This document shows, in pieces, positions 1 through 7,814 of a DNA stretch of 28,489 bases. Under the pieces are notes generated by a model. That model ran no database searches. It saw nothing but the letters and a program-made list of their open reading frames with translations, and had not been told where the DNA came from. The position numbers and the translations under genes are program-made. Origin of the DNA: an uncultured Bacteroidales bacterium (lineage in GTDB: Bacteria > Bacteroidota > Bacteroidia > Bacteroidales > P3). Every line of letters begins with the position of its first letter. The first letter of the stretch is position 1. The stretch is from contig CALCUN010000018.1 of the NCBI GenBank assembly GCA_937906975.1, forward strand, positions 1-28,489, written 5' to 3'.

Positions 1-874
1 TCATTTCATCGTCTTTCCCTTCTATGTCCAAGTAATTTAATAAAGGTTTTGAAACAAGAAATTGATCAAAATTACAATAATCTCCACTGTAAACATAGGA
101 GCCTCGTTTGTTTTTATTGTTTCGCATAAGGTTTACAAGAAATGGGTCGGGGTTATTGCGATGTGCAACTGTTTGAAAGGCGTCTTTTATTGAAGAATCC
201 CAAGGGTTGTCGTTCATATCTCCCATGATAATAAAATTCTCCTCGCCTTCTTTTCTCAATTGTTCTATATGGCTATTGACCATTGTAAATATTTTGGTGC
301 GAAGTGTTTTCTTTATGTTGTGTTCTCGGCGAGAGGGTGCGTGAATGACGTAAATGTTTAGTTTCATTTCTTGCATCATTCCTTGTACATAAAGTACGTC
401 TCTTGTTTTTTCTTCATTAGGGTCGGTTTCTGCCTCTAATTTACAATGCGAAATAGGAGAAAATTGCTCGTTGTAAAGCAAGGCAACGTCTATTCCTCTT
501 ACATCTTGTGAGGGATAATGAATGTATTTGTAATTTCCTTTTCTTAATGGACTGTCTTTACAAAGGTCGTAAAGTACTTTGTCGTTTTCTACCTCGCATA
601 GGCCTATTATTGCTGGCATATTGCCTTTTCCTGCTGCTATATAGGTCTTTGCAAGTAGGTTTTTCTTGGTATTGTAACGCGAAAAGGTCCAACGTTTTTT
701 TCCCTCTGCAGTAAAGTCATCATCAAGTGCGATTGTGTCTTTGGTAGGATAGAAAAAATTTTCGCAATTGTGAAATACAATCACTCCTTGCTGAGCCAAC
801 ACCATATTAGGTATTAGACTTAGAATCATCGCAAGCTGTTTGGTGCGTTTCGATGGCGTAGATTTGTATTTCAT
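1..874 (-). CDS. Endonuclease/exonuclease/phosphatase family secreted protein, 3' end cut by the window edge
   Basis: I translated this frame by hand: it is open from ATG at 874 to the left edge (291 codons visible, no stop), so the C-terminus is missing. The N-terminus has a basic start and a hydrophobic segment ending MVLAQQ, a probable signal peptide, which places the protein in the periplasm or outside. Motifs of the EEP (DNase I-like) metallo-phosphoesterase fold follow in order: IIGLCEVEN (metal-binding Glu), DVRGIDVALLY, IHAPSRRE and IMGDMNDNPWDSS (metal/catalytic Asp-x-Asn). Such Bacteroidales proteins are usually annotated as endonucleases, but the substrate (nucleic acid, phospholipid or sugar phosphate) cannot be told from sequence. 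It lies downstream of gcvT, 73 bp away and behind a strong terminator. No clear promoter is visible in that gap, so it may depend on read-through. Confidence 0.88.
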   Translation of the reverse strand, partial: MKYKSTPSKRTKQLAMILSLIPNMVLAQQGVIVFHNCENFFYPTKDTIALDDDFTAEGKKRWTFSRYNTKKNLLAKTYIAAGKGNMPAIIGLCEVENDKVLYDLCKDSPLRKGNYKYIHYPSQDVRGIDVALLYNEQFSPISHCKLEAETDPNEEKTRDVLYVQGMMQEMKLNIYVIHAPSRREHNIKKTLRTKIFTMVNSHIEQLRKEGEENFIIMGDMNDNPWDSSIKDAFQTVAHRNNPDPFLVNLMRNNKNKRGSYVYSGDYCNFDQFLVSKPLLNYLDIEGKDDEM

Positions 875-890
875 TGTTTGACTTTACTTT

Positions 891-928
891 GAAAAAAAGC
901 CCACAAAACTTTTTTTTGTCTTGTGGGC
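891..928 (-). terminator. Rho-independent terminator of gcvT
   Basis: Read on the minus strand, GCCCACAA (928-921) pairs with TTGTGGGC (906-899), extended by an A/T pairing in the loop, and is followed directly by a run of seven T (898-892). It sits 20 bp past the gcvT stop codon and just before the downstream EEP gene. Confidence 0.85.
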
Positions 929-947
929 ATTGTGCTTTATCTTAGAA

Positions 948-2051
948 TTAACCTTTGTAGAAAGGCATTTTTACTACTATTGCTTTAAGAAGTTTTTCTC
1001 TTACTTTGATAAAGATTTCTGTGTCTTTTTTGCTGAATGCTGTTGCAACGTGTGCTGTTCCGATTGCTACTCCACAAGATGGAGATTGTGTTCCTGAACA
1101 AACTTTTCCTATTACATTGCCTTCGCTATCGCATACTTGGTAACCTTGACGTGGAATACCTTTATCTATCATTTGGAATCCAACTAATTTTTTGCTAACT
1201 CCGTTTGCTTTTTGTTCTTCAAGTCTTGCTCTGTCTATGAAATCGTTTCCATCAACAAACTTTGTAAGCCAATTTAATCCAGCTTCGATTGGAGATGTTT
1301 CGTCATCGATTTCGTGTCCGTAAAGACAGAATCCCATTTCCAAACGAAGTGTATCACGACAACCTAAACCAGCAGGCATTATTCCGAATTCTTTTCCTGC
1401 TTCAAACACTGCGTCCCAAATTTTGTCAGCATATTGTTTGTCAAAGTATATTTCGCATCCACCAGCTCCTGTATATCCTGTTGTAGATAAAAGAACGTTT
1501 TCAATTCCTGCGAAAGTCAAGAATTTGAATGTGTAGTATTCCATATCTTCAATAGGAGTATCAGTTAATTTTTGCATAGCTTTTAATGCTAAAGGACCTT
1601 GTACTGCTAATTGTCCATAGTGTTCGCTTTCGTTTGTAAAGTCTTGTCCTAATACTAAGCCCATTTCTTCTGCTATCTTGCTCATCCAAGCCCAGTCTTT
1701 GTCAATGTTAGCAGCGTTAGGTACCATAAAATATTCTTCTTTTGATACTTGGTAAACTAACATATCGTCAACGATACCGCCTTGTCCGTTTGGAAGAACT
1801 GTATATAATACTTTACCATCAAAAAGTGTTGCTATGTCGTTTGAAGTGCAACGTTGTACAAATTCAAATGCTTTTGGGCCTTTTGCTCTGAACTCTCCCA
1901 TGTGTGAAACGTCGAATACTCCAACTGCATTTCTTACATTGTTGTGCTCAACTACCAATCCTTCGTATGAAATTGGCATATTGTAACCAGCGAATTCAGC
2001 CATTTTGGCTCCTAATTCGATGTGCTTTTGTGTAAATGGTGTGTTTTTCAT
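948..2051 (-). CDS. gcvT: Glycine cleavage system T protein (aminomethyltransferase)
   Basis: T protein moves the aminomethyl carbon from the lipoylated H protein to tetrahydrofolate, giving 5,10-methylene-THF and ammonia. The 367 residues match the normal family length. Visible signatures are the N-terminal HIELGAKMAEFAGYNMPISY, VFDVSHMGEF, the folate-site region GGIVDDMLVY with Asp95/Asp96, LLSTTGYTGAGGCEIYFD, GLGCRDTLRLEMGF and the C-terminal barrel segment with PRQGYQV. The GAGGCE stretch departs slightly from the commoner GEDGFE. Other glycine cleavage genes (gcvH, gcvP) are not in the window, but glyA, which shares the one-carbon pool, is about 20 kb away. The gene has its own promoter inside the end of lpxH, a leader of about 40 nt and a strong terminator, so it is probably monocistronic. 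Confidence 0.97.
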   Translation of the reverse strand: MKNTPFTQKHIELGAKMAEFAGYNMPISYEGLVVEHNNVRNAVGVFDVSHMGEFRAKGPKAFEFVQRCTSNDIATLFDGKVLYTVLPNGQGGIVDDMLVYQVSKEEYFMVPNAANIDKDWAWMSKIAEEMGLVLGQDFTNESEHYGQLAVQGPLALKAMQKLTDTPIEDMEYYTFKFLTFAGIENVLLSTTGYTGAGGCEIYFDKQYADKIWDAVFEAGKEFGIMPAGLGCRDTLRLEMGFCLYGHEIDDETSPIEAGLNWLTKFVDGNDFIDRARLEEQKANGVSKKLVGFQMIDKGIPRQGYQVCDSEGNVIGKVCSGTQSPSCGVAIGTAHVATAFSKKDTEIFIKVREKLLKAIVVKMPFYKG

Positions 2052-2098
2052 CTCTATATTTTATTTAATTATGAATTATCTCTAAGAAAAATTTGCGT

Positions 2099-2131
2099 GC
2101 AAAGGTAAAAAATAGTTTTTTCTTAATCAAA
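2099..2131 (-). promoter_or_regulatory. Bacteroidota-type promoter of gcvT
   Basis: On the minus strand TTTG (2131-2128), a 20-nt spacer and TACCTTTGC (2107-2099) match the Bacteroidota sigma consensus TTTG-N19/20-TAnnTTTG. It overlaps the last codons of lpxH and predicts a leader of about 40 nt before the gcvT ATG at 2051. Confidence 0.8.
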
Positions 2132-2872
2132 TTTTTTTAAACTCAAGTTTTCTCCGTCCCATATCGCATAGTGTCCATTGCTTTGCCAATGTCCAAGATT
2201 TATGTAGCGAATATTGTCTTTTAATTCTTTGTCGCAAACCAAATGCCTGTGTCCAAATACAAAGTAATCAATGTTTTCTTTCTCTAATGTTTTAAGACAA
2301 AATTGATATATCGGTTCTTTTTCTCCTAAGTCTTTTTTGTCGTCTTCGGAATGTGAGGCGCGGGAGCTTTTACTCCAAGATTGTGCTAAGGAAATAGCCC
2401 ATCGTGGGTGCAAACTCGCAAAAAGTGAAATGCAAATCTTATTTTTAAAAATGGTGTTTATGATTTTGTATTTCTTATCCTTTGAATCTAATCCATCACC
2501 ATGGCCTATCATGAAAGTTTTTCCGTAAAGTGAAAGGGTTTCTTTTTGATGGTGAACTATAATTCCTAATTCTTTTTGAAAATAGTCTTTTATCCAAATA
2601 TCGTGATTGCCACAAAAGAAATGTATCTTTACTCCCAAATCGGCTAAATGTGCAAGTGTTCCAAGAAATCTAACAAATCCTTTTGGCACAACGTTTTTGT
2701 ATTCAAACCAAAAGTCAAATATATCTCCTAAAAGGTAGATTTCTTCTGCGTCTTTGGAGATATGATTTAACCATTCTACAATTTTCTTTTCTCTTTCGTG
2801 GGTTTGTTTTTGCGAACTACTGCCTAAGTGAAAGTCTGAGGCAAAATATATTTTATTCCTTTGGACTTGCAT
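2123..2872 (-). CDS. lpxH: UDP-2,3-diacylglucosamine diphosphatase (LpxH-type)
   Basis: LpxH hydrolyses UDP-2,3-diacylglucosamine to lipid X and UMP, the fourth step of lipid A synthesis, at the inner face of the cytoplasmic membrane. The 249-residue protein carries the calcineurin-like metallophosphoesterase motifs in order: FASDFHLG (residues 10-17, Asp13 and His15), LLGDIFDFWFEY, FFCGNHDIW, MIGHGDGLD and FVFGHRHLVCD. The GHGDGLD and FDFWFEY forms are typical of LpxH rather than of generic phosphoesterases. The start at 2872 overlaps the preceding lipoprotein gene by 20 bp, implying translational coupling in the operon aroC, lipoprotein, lpxH. Confidence 0.93.
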   Translation of the reverse strand: MQVQRNKIYFASDFHLGSSSQKQTHEREKKIVEWLNHISKDAEEIYLLGDIFDFWFEYKNVVPKGFVRFLGTLAHLADLGVKIHFFCGNHDIWIKDYFQKELGIIVHHQKETLSLYGKTFMIGHGDGLDSKDKKYKIINTIFKNKICISLFASLHPRWAISLAQSWSKSSRASHSEDDKKDLGEKEPIYQFCLKTLEKENIDYFVFGHRHLVCDKELKDNIRYINLGHWQSNGHYAIWDGENLSLKKFD

Positions 2873-3614
2873 TGTTGTTTAGCGTTTTTTCTTTTTCTAT
2901 TATAAAGTTTTTGAGTATTAATGTGTGTTGATTTTCTGGCAAGCTACGTTCTAAGCCCGCTAATACTCGTTTGTGCATTTCTAAGTCTTTACGATAATCA
3001 AATAATGGTATGCCATCAAAGGTGCGGTGTAAGGCTATTAGGGTTGTTAGTGAGCCTTGATGTTTTTCTATGTAGTCTGCTGAGAGTTTTTCTTGATATT
3101 GTTTCATCTGCATAAACTTTTCAAATATAGAAGTCCTTATTGAATCAAGTTTTGCTGTGTCTGCTTTTGATAGTTCTTCGCTCATGCTTTTTAAAGAAAG
3201 ACGTATGTTATAGTTTTCTTTGTTTAGTTCTTTTAATAGTTCAGATTCTGGTGAGCCTTCTATGTTATAGGTTCCTGAAAAGTTGTTTTCTGCTGCTTTT
3301 ATTGTGATTTTCTCTCCTATTTGTGGACATATAATAATGTATTCATTGCCTAAGGAAAGTGAATAAAGGGTTGGTTCTTTCATTTCTATGTTCTTAGAAA
3401 ATCTGCCTTTATTGTCAATGTTGATTGTGTCGTTTTGAGAAAATCCGCTTTTACCTACTTCGCTCAATATCAGGTATGGTAGAGAGGAGTTGGTGATTGC
3501 TCCAGATAACTCAAAGAAATCGTTTTTTATTTCTTTGCTTTCTTTGCACGAAGCTAAGAAAAAAATAATTAAAGCTAAGGAAAAAATTTTGCTTATTTTG
3601 TTCATGATTTTCAT
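2853..3614 (-). CDS. DUF4369-like lipoprotein without a thioredoxin domain
   Basis: The 253-residue product starts with a signal peptide ending in the lipobox FLASC, so it should be a lipoprotein (mature N-terminus at that Cys). Residues of about 35-130 (FELSGAITNSSLPYLILSE, GRFSKNIEMKEPTLYSLSLG, EKITIKAAENNFSGTYNIEG) resemble the beta-rich DUF4369 domain that in Bacteroidota normally precedes an AhpC/TSA-thioredoxin domain. A helical, charged segment follows (QYQEKLSADYIEKHQGSL, the usual linker), but the protein ends before any thioredoxin fold or CxxC. It lies 4 bp after aroC and overlaps lpxH by 20 bp. A second ATG three codons in (3605) could be the true start. A periplasmic or outer-membrane-anchored binding role is possible, but the function is unknown. 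The family assignment is from memory of the pattern. Confidence 0.8.
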   Translation of the reverse strand: MKIMNKISKIFSLALIIFFLASCKESKEIKNDFFELSGAITNSSLPYLILSEVGKSGFSQNDTINIDNKGRFSKNIEMKEPTLYSLSLGNEYIIICPQIGEKITIKAAENNFSGTYNIEGSPESELLKELNKENYNIRLSLKSMSEELSKADTAKLDSIRTSIFEKFMQMKQYQEKLSADYIEKHQGSLTTLIALHRTFDGIPLFDYRKDLEMHKRVLAGLERSLPENQHTLILKNFIIEKEKTLNNNASPKE

Positions 3615-3618
3615 TCTT

Positions 3619-4608
3619 TTATTTTGCTCTTTTAATTAGGTCTGCTACCACAAGGGCTGCCATTGATTCTACTATAACTCTTGCTCTAAAAAGATTGCAA
3701 CAGTCATGTCTTCCATTGTTTTCTACTTCTGCGATTTCGCCTTGCGGGTTTATTGCTCTTATTCTTTGGATTGATGCAATGGGTTTAAAGCCTACACTGA
3801 AAATTACGTCCATGCCGTTGGAAATTCCCCCTTGCACTCCTCCACAGTGGTTGGTTTGTGTTGTAAAATCACTGTTCCAATGGTCAATATCTTCACTACC
3901 AAAACGTTTACATGATTCTAATCCATCGCCTATTTCAAAACTTTTTGCAGATGGAATACTCATCATTGCTTGTGCAAGAAGGGCTGAAAGTTTGTCAAAG
4001 ATTGGCTCTCCAAGTCCTTTTGGCATATTTTTTATTGTGCATTTTATCACTCCGCCTACGCTATCGCCTGTTTCGTAGACTTGTTTCAATGTTTTTTCTG
4101 CGTCTTCTCTTTGAGTAAGATAGTTATATCTTCCAATTTTTTCTATTTCCGATTCTATGTTTACACCAAATTGAGAAATAAATTGCTTTGCAAAACTTCC
4201 GCCTACAACTCTGCAAACAGTTTCTCTTGCAGAGGCTCTTCCGCCTCCCGAAGAGGAATTGATACCATACTTACAAAAATATGTATAATCGGCATGTGAG
4301 GGACGGAAAAGTGTTTTTAGATTATCGTAATCTTGTTTTTTTATATTTTTATTTTCAATTACAAAAGAAATTGGTGTACCTAAGGAAATATCGTTTTCAA
4401 TTCCAGAAAGAAATCTTACTTTGTCTTCTTCTACTCTTGGAGTGGAGTAAGGAGATGAGGATTTTCTTCTTTCTAACTCACTTTCCAACAGAGCGTAATC
4501 TATTTTTACATTTGCAGGAAAGCCTTCTATTATTCCACCAAGGCAAGTGCTATGGCTCTCTCCAAAAGTTGTTAAACGAAAGCTTTTTCCAAAGGTATTA
4601 TTGCTCAT
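3619..4608 (-). CDS. aroC: Chorismate synthase, divergent
   Basis: This enzyme converts 5-enolpyruvylshikimate-3-phosphate to chorismate, using reduced FMN, as the last common step to aromatic amino acids. Recognisable motifs are FRLTTFGESHSTCLGG near the N-terminus (catalytic His), FRPSHADYTYFCKYG (second catalytic His), SSGGGRASARETVCRVVGG, QTNHCGGVQGGISNGMDV, GFKPIASI and GRHDCCNLFRARVIVESMA. At 329 residues it is shorter than the usual 350-360. Two normally fixed positions are changed: GESHG is GESHS, and RHDPC is RHDCC with the following PRAVP altered. Both His residues and the flavin/phosphate Arg-rich motifs remain, so it is probably active. It is the first gene of an operon with the lipoprotein and lpxH and has its own promoter, divergent from korA. 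Confidence 0.93.
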   Translation of the reverse strand: MSNNTFGKSFRLTTFGESHSTCLGGIIEGFPANVKIDYALLESELERRKSSSPYSTPRVEEDKVRFLSGIENDISLGTPISFVIENKNIKKQDYDNLKTLFRPSHADYTYFCKYGINSSSGGGRASARETVCRVVGGSFAKQFISQFGVNIESEIEKIGRYNYLTQREDAEKTLKQVYETGDSVGGVIKCTIKNMPKGLGEPIFDKLSALLAQAMMSIPSAKSFEIGDGLESCKRFGSEDIDHWNSDFTTQTNHCGGVQGGISNGMDVIFSVGFKPIASIQRIRAINPQGEIAEVENNGRHDCCNLFRARVIVESMAALVVADLIKRAK

Positions 4609-4636
4609 TATTTGTAATTTTATCCTTGTTTCGAGT

Positions 4637-4670
4637 GCAAAGTTATCGATAAATACGTAGAATAACCGAA
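4637..4670 (-). promoter_or_regulatory. Predicted promoter of the aroC operon
   Basis: TAACTTTGC on the minus strand (4645-4637) fits TAnnTTTGC. TTCG (4670-4667) lies 21 nt upstream as a weak -33 element. The predicted leader to the ATG at 4608 is about 25 nt. Confidence 0.6.
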
Positions 4671-4710
4671 TAAAACAGCGTTTTTTTTTCTTTAAATGGA
4701 ATAAACTTAG

Positions 4711-4719
4711 TAAATTTGC
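4711..4719 (+). promoter_or_regulatory. -7 element of the korAB promoter
   Basis: TAAATTTGC at 4711-4719 matches TAnnTTTGC. The -33 region is a T run rather than a clear TTTG. The leader to the korA ATG would be about 43 nt. It is back to back with the aroC promoter. Confidence 0.6.
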
Positions 4720-4766
4720 AGATTATTTAGTGAAAAAAATAGAAAAATAATATAAAACTCAAAGTA

Positions 4767-6605
4767 ATGACAGCAAAAGAAGTTATTAAAAGAGAAGACG
4801 TTGTAATTAAATTTGTCGGAGATTCTGGCGATGGAATGCAACTTACAGGTACACTTTTCTCTGATACTTCTGCGTTAGACGGTAATGACATTGCGACATT
4901 CCCAGACTATCCAGCAGAAATTAGAGCTCCACATAACACAGTGGCAGGTGTATCAGGATTTCAAGTACACATTGGTAAAAAAATCTATAGTTCAGGGGAT
5001 AAAGCTGACGTTTTAGTAGCGATGAACCCTGCTTCATTGAAAGCAAACTTAAAATGGGCTAAAATTGGTGGCATTATAATTGTTGATGCTGATACTTTTG
5101 AAGATGAAGCCATAGAAAAAGCAGGCTATACTTCTAACCCACTTGAAGATGATTCGCTTTCAAATTACAGATTGATAAAAGCACCTATCACAAGTTTCAC
5201 AATGGAAACTGTGAAAGACATTTTCGCTGATAGAAAATCTGCTTTGAAATGTAGAAATATGTTTGCATTAGGTATGATTTTCTTCATTTTCGGAAAAGGT
5301 CTTGAACATACAGATTCTTATTTGGAAAAGAAATTCGCTAAAAAACCAGAATTGGTTCAAGCAAACAAAGCGGTAGTAAGAGCAGGCTACAACTTCTGTG
5401 AAAATACAGACATTTTGGAAAGCCAAATGATAGTTGAGCAAGCTGTTATGCCAAAAGGAAAATATAGAAACATAACAGGAAACATTGCAACTGCATGGGG
5501 ATTACTTGCAGCTGCTGAAAAAGCTGGTCTTCCTTTATTCTTAGGTTCTTATCCTATCACACCAGCAACTGATATCTTAATAGAATTAGCAAAACACAAA
5601 TCATTAGGAGCAAGAGTATTTCAAGCAGAAGACGAAATCGCAGGTATCTGTTCTGCAATAGGAGCTTCATTTGCAGGAACTATGGCTTGTACTTCTACTT
5701 CTGGTCCAGGACTTTCTTTAAAGAGTGAAGCAATTGGTCTTGCTGTTATGACAGAATTACCACTTGTGATTGTAGATGTTCAAAGAGGCGGTCCTTCAAC
5801 AGGTTTACCTACAAAAACAGAACAATCTGACCTTACACAAGCTTTATTTGGAAGAAACGGAGAAGCACCTTGTATAGTAGTTGCTGCATCTTCATCTGCT
5901 AACTGTTTCTATTGGGCATTTGAAGCAGCAAGATTGTCATTAGAAACAATGACTCCAACAATTCTTTTAACAGATGGTTATCTTGGAAACGGTTCTCAAT
6001 TATTTAGAATACCAAAAATGGCAGATCTTCCAAAAATCAACCCTCCTTTCGCAACACCTAACGATCCTAACTACGCACCTTACAACAGAGATGAAGAAAC
6101 TCTTGTAAGACAATGGGCAGTTCCAGGAATGGACGGATTACGTCATAGAATTGGAGGTTTGGAAAAACTATCTGGAAAAGGAAGTGTTTCAACTGACAGT
6201 GCTAACCACGAACAAATGGTTAAGTACAGAAAAGAAAAAGTGGAAAGAGTAGCAAATCGTATCCCTAATCAAGAAGTAGAAGGAGCAGAAAATGCAGACT
6301 TATTAGTAGTAGGTTGGGGAGGAACAGAAGGAGCCTTACGTTGCGCAGTACAAGAACTACAAGCAGAAGGCAAGAGCATAGCATTTACTCAATTTAACTA
6401 CATAATGCCTCTACCAAAGAATACAGAAGAATTGTTGAAACGCTACAAAAAAGTGGTAGTTTGCGAATTAAATATGGGACAATTTGTAAACTATTTAAGA
6501 ATGAACTTCCAAGGTATGATGTTCCACCAATATAATAAGGTACAAGGCCTTCCTTTTGAAGTAAGTGAATTAAAAGAAGTGTTTAATCAAATTTTAGGAG
6601 AATAG
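4767..6605 (+). CDS. korA: 2-oxoacid (probably 2-oxoglutarate):ferredoxin oxidoreductase, fused gamma-alpha subunit
   Basis: With KorB this forms a thiamine-diphosphate enzyme that interconverts a 2-oxoacid plus CoA with an acyl-CoA, CO2 and reduced ferredoxin in the cytoplasm. The 612 residues hold an N-terminal gamma domain (about 10-190, starting VVIKFVGDSGDGMQLTG, with the FPDYPAEIRAP segment). Then comes the alpha pyrimidine-binding domain (about 225-430, with LFLGSYPITPATDIL, FQAEDEIAGICSAIGASFAG, CTSTSGPGLSLKSEAIGLA and GGPSTGLPTKTEQSDL), then a C-terminal transketolase-like domain (NADLLVVGWGGTEGALRCAV). This fused order is typical of the Bacteroidota KorA. The substrate is inferred from family resemblance; pyruvate or branched-chain oxoacids cannot be ruled out. 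korB follows after a 2-bp gap. Confidence 0.95.
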   Translation: MTAKEVIKREDVVIKFVGDSGDGMQLTGTLFSDTSALDGNDIATFPDYPAEIRAPHNTVAGVSGFQVHIGKKIYSSGDKADVLVAMNPASLKANLKWAKIGGIIIVDADTFEDEAIEKAGYTSNPLEDDSLSNYRLIKAPITSFTMETVKDIFADRKSALKCRNMFALGMIFFIFGKGLEHTDSYLEKKFAKKPELVQANKAVVRAGYNFCENTDILESQMIVEQAVMPKGKYRNITGNIATAWGLLAAAEKAGLPLFLGSYPITPATDILIELAKHKSLGARVFQAEDEIAGICSAIGASFAGTMACTSTSGPGLSLKSEAIGLAVMTELPLVIVDVQRGGPSTGLPTKTEQSDLTQALFGRNGEAPCIVVAASSSANCFYWAFEAARLSLETMTPTILLTDGYLGNGSQLFRIPKMADLPKINPPFATPNDPNYAPYNRDEETLVRQWAVPGMDGLRHRIGGLEKLSGKGSVSTDSANHEQMVKYRKEKVERVANRIPNQEVEGAENADLLVVGWGGTEGALRCAVQELQAEGKSIAFTQFNYIMPLPKNTEELLKRYKKVVVCELNMGQFVNYLRMNFQGMMFHQYNKVQGLPFEVSELKEVFNQILGE

Positions 6606-6607
6606 AA

Positions 6608-7633
6608 ATGGCAATAGAACATTCAGCTGTCGAATTAACAAAAGCGGATTTCGCCAGTGATCAAATGGTAAAATGGTGTCCTGGTTGTGGAGACCACGGA
6701 ATATTAGCATCAGTTTTGAACGTATTTCCTAAAATAGGATATAAAAAAGAAAGTTTCTGTATGGTATCGGGTATAGGTTGTTCAAGCCGTTTCCCATATT
6801 ACGTTAATACATACGGATTCCACTCTATCCACGGTAGAGCAGCAGCAATTGCAACTGGAGTTAAGATTGCAAATCCTAAGTTATCAGTTTGGATAAACTC
6901 AGGAGACGGAGACGCAACTGCAATCGGAGGAAATCACTTCATACACTTTGTTAGAAGAAACATGGACGTAAACTACATATTGTTTAACAACCGTATCTAT
7001 GGTCTAACAAAAGGACAATATTCTCCAACAACAAAACAAGGACAAATAACAAAAACATCTCCATTTGGAGTAATAGACTATCCTTTCAATCCAGGAGAAT
7101 TAGTAATTGGAGCAAGAGGAACATTCTTTGCAAGAGCGATAGACAACCAACCTCAACAATTACAAAAAGTTTGTCTTCACATGGCAGAGCATGACGGAGC
7201 AGCAGTAGTTGAAGTATTACAAAACTGCGTAATCTTTAACGATGGTGCACACAAAGAAGTAACAGACAAAGAAGTAAGAGACGACCGTCAATTATGGTTA
7301 GAACACGGAAAACCTATGATTTTTGGTAAAAACAAAGACAAAGGTATTGTGTTAAGAGGCACAACTCTTGAAGTAGTAACCATAGGCGAAAACGGAATAA
7401 CAGAAGCTGACATTTTGGTTCACGATGAAACAACAGAAAACACAGGAATCCACATGATGTTAGCACAAATGCGTCCACCACAATTCCCAATGGCGTTCGG
7501 AGTTATCAGAGCTTACAAACAACCAACATACAACCAATTGTTTGAAAAACAAATGCAAGAAGCACAAGAAAATCCAAAGATTAAATGTGTAGATGATTTG
7601 TTAAACAGTGGTGAAACTTGGGAAATAGAATAG
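6608..7633 (+). CDS. korB: 2-oxoacid (probably 2-oxoglutarate):ferredoxin oxidoreductase, beta subunit
   Basis: The beta subunit binds thiamine diphosphate and one [4Fe-4S] cluster. The 341-residue protein shows WCPGCG with Cys24 and Cys27, GIGCS with Cys58, and QNC at Cys207. These are the four cysteines expected for the cluster in this subfamily. The thiamine-diphosphate motif runs from GDGDA (99-103) to NN (127-128) in ILFNNRIYGLTKGQYSPT. This set points to the KorB/OFOR type, without its own ferredoxin domain, so an external ferredoxin is needed. It is co-transcribed with korA and followed by a strong terminator. Confidence 0.95.
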   Translation: MAIEHSAVELTKADFASDQMVKWCPGCGDHGILASVLNVFPKIGYKKESFCMVSGIGCSSRFPYYVNTYGFHSIHGRAAAIATGVKIANPKLSVWINSGDGDATAIGGNHFIHFVRRNMDVNYILFNNRIYGLTKGQYSPTTKQGQITKTSPFGVIDYPFNPGELVIGARGTFFARAIDNQPQQLQKVCLHMAEHDGAAVVEVLQNCVIFNDGAHKEVTDKEVRDDRQLWLEHGKPMIFGKNKDKGIVLRGTTLEVVTIGENGITEADILVHDETTENTGIHMMLAQMRPPQFPMAFGVIRAYKQPTYNQLFEKQMQEAQENPKIKCVDDLLNSGETWEIE

Positions 7634-7664
7634 TTTGAGCGTTTTTTGCTTAAGCCCACGAGTG

Positions 7665-7697
7665 CATGCAGGTTTTTAAAAGCCTGCATGTTTTTTT
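7665..7697 (+). terminator. Rho-independent terminator of korAB
   Basis: CATGCAGG (7665-7672) pairs with CCTGCATG (7683-7690), with further T/A pairing inside the 10-nt loop. Seven T follow at 7691-7697. It lies 31 bp after the korB stop. Confidence 0.9.
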
Positions 7698-7737
7698 ATT
7701 TATAGAATTTGCTATCTTGAAACGCCATTTTCATTCC

Positions 7738-7777
7738 ATTTTTTCTTAGAGAAAATCCATTTTCTCTAAGAAAAAAT
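7738..7777. repeat. Perfect 19-bp inverted repeat with 2-bp spacer
   Basis: ATTTTTTCTTAGAGAAAAT (7738-7756) is the exact reverse complement of the stretch at 7759-7777, separated by CC. A third, degenerate copy of the right arm follows at 7780-7798 (about two mismatches). It lies between the korAB terminator and the stop codon of the minus-strand gene at 7815. It may end that transcript, or it may be a small palindromic repeat. Related CTTAGAAAA/CTAAGAAAA words occur in other gaps of the window. Confidence 0.85.
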
Positions 7778-7814
7778 CTATTTTCTCAAAGAAATAATAA
7801 TTTGAAACTAAGAC

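Noticed and set aside
508..714. 68-codon plus-strand frame near the left edge
   Set aside because: It lies antisense to the EEP-family gene, whose conserved motifs define the real strand.
4281..4652. 123-codon plus-strand frame across aroC and its promoter
   Set aside because: Antisense to conserved aroC motifs and runs through the aroC promoter.
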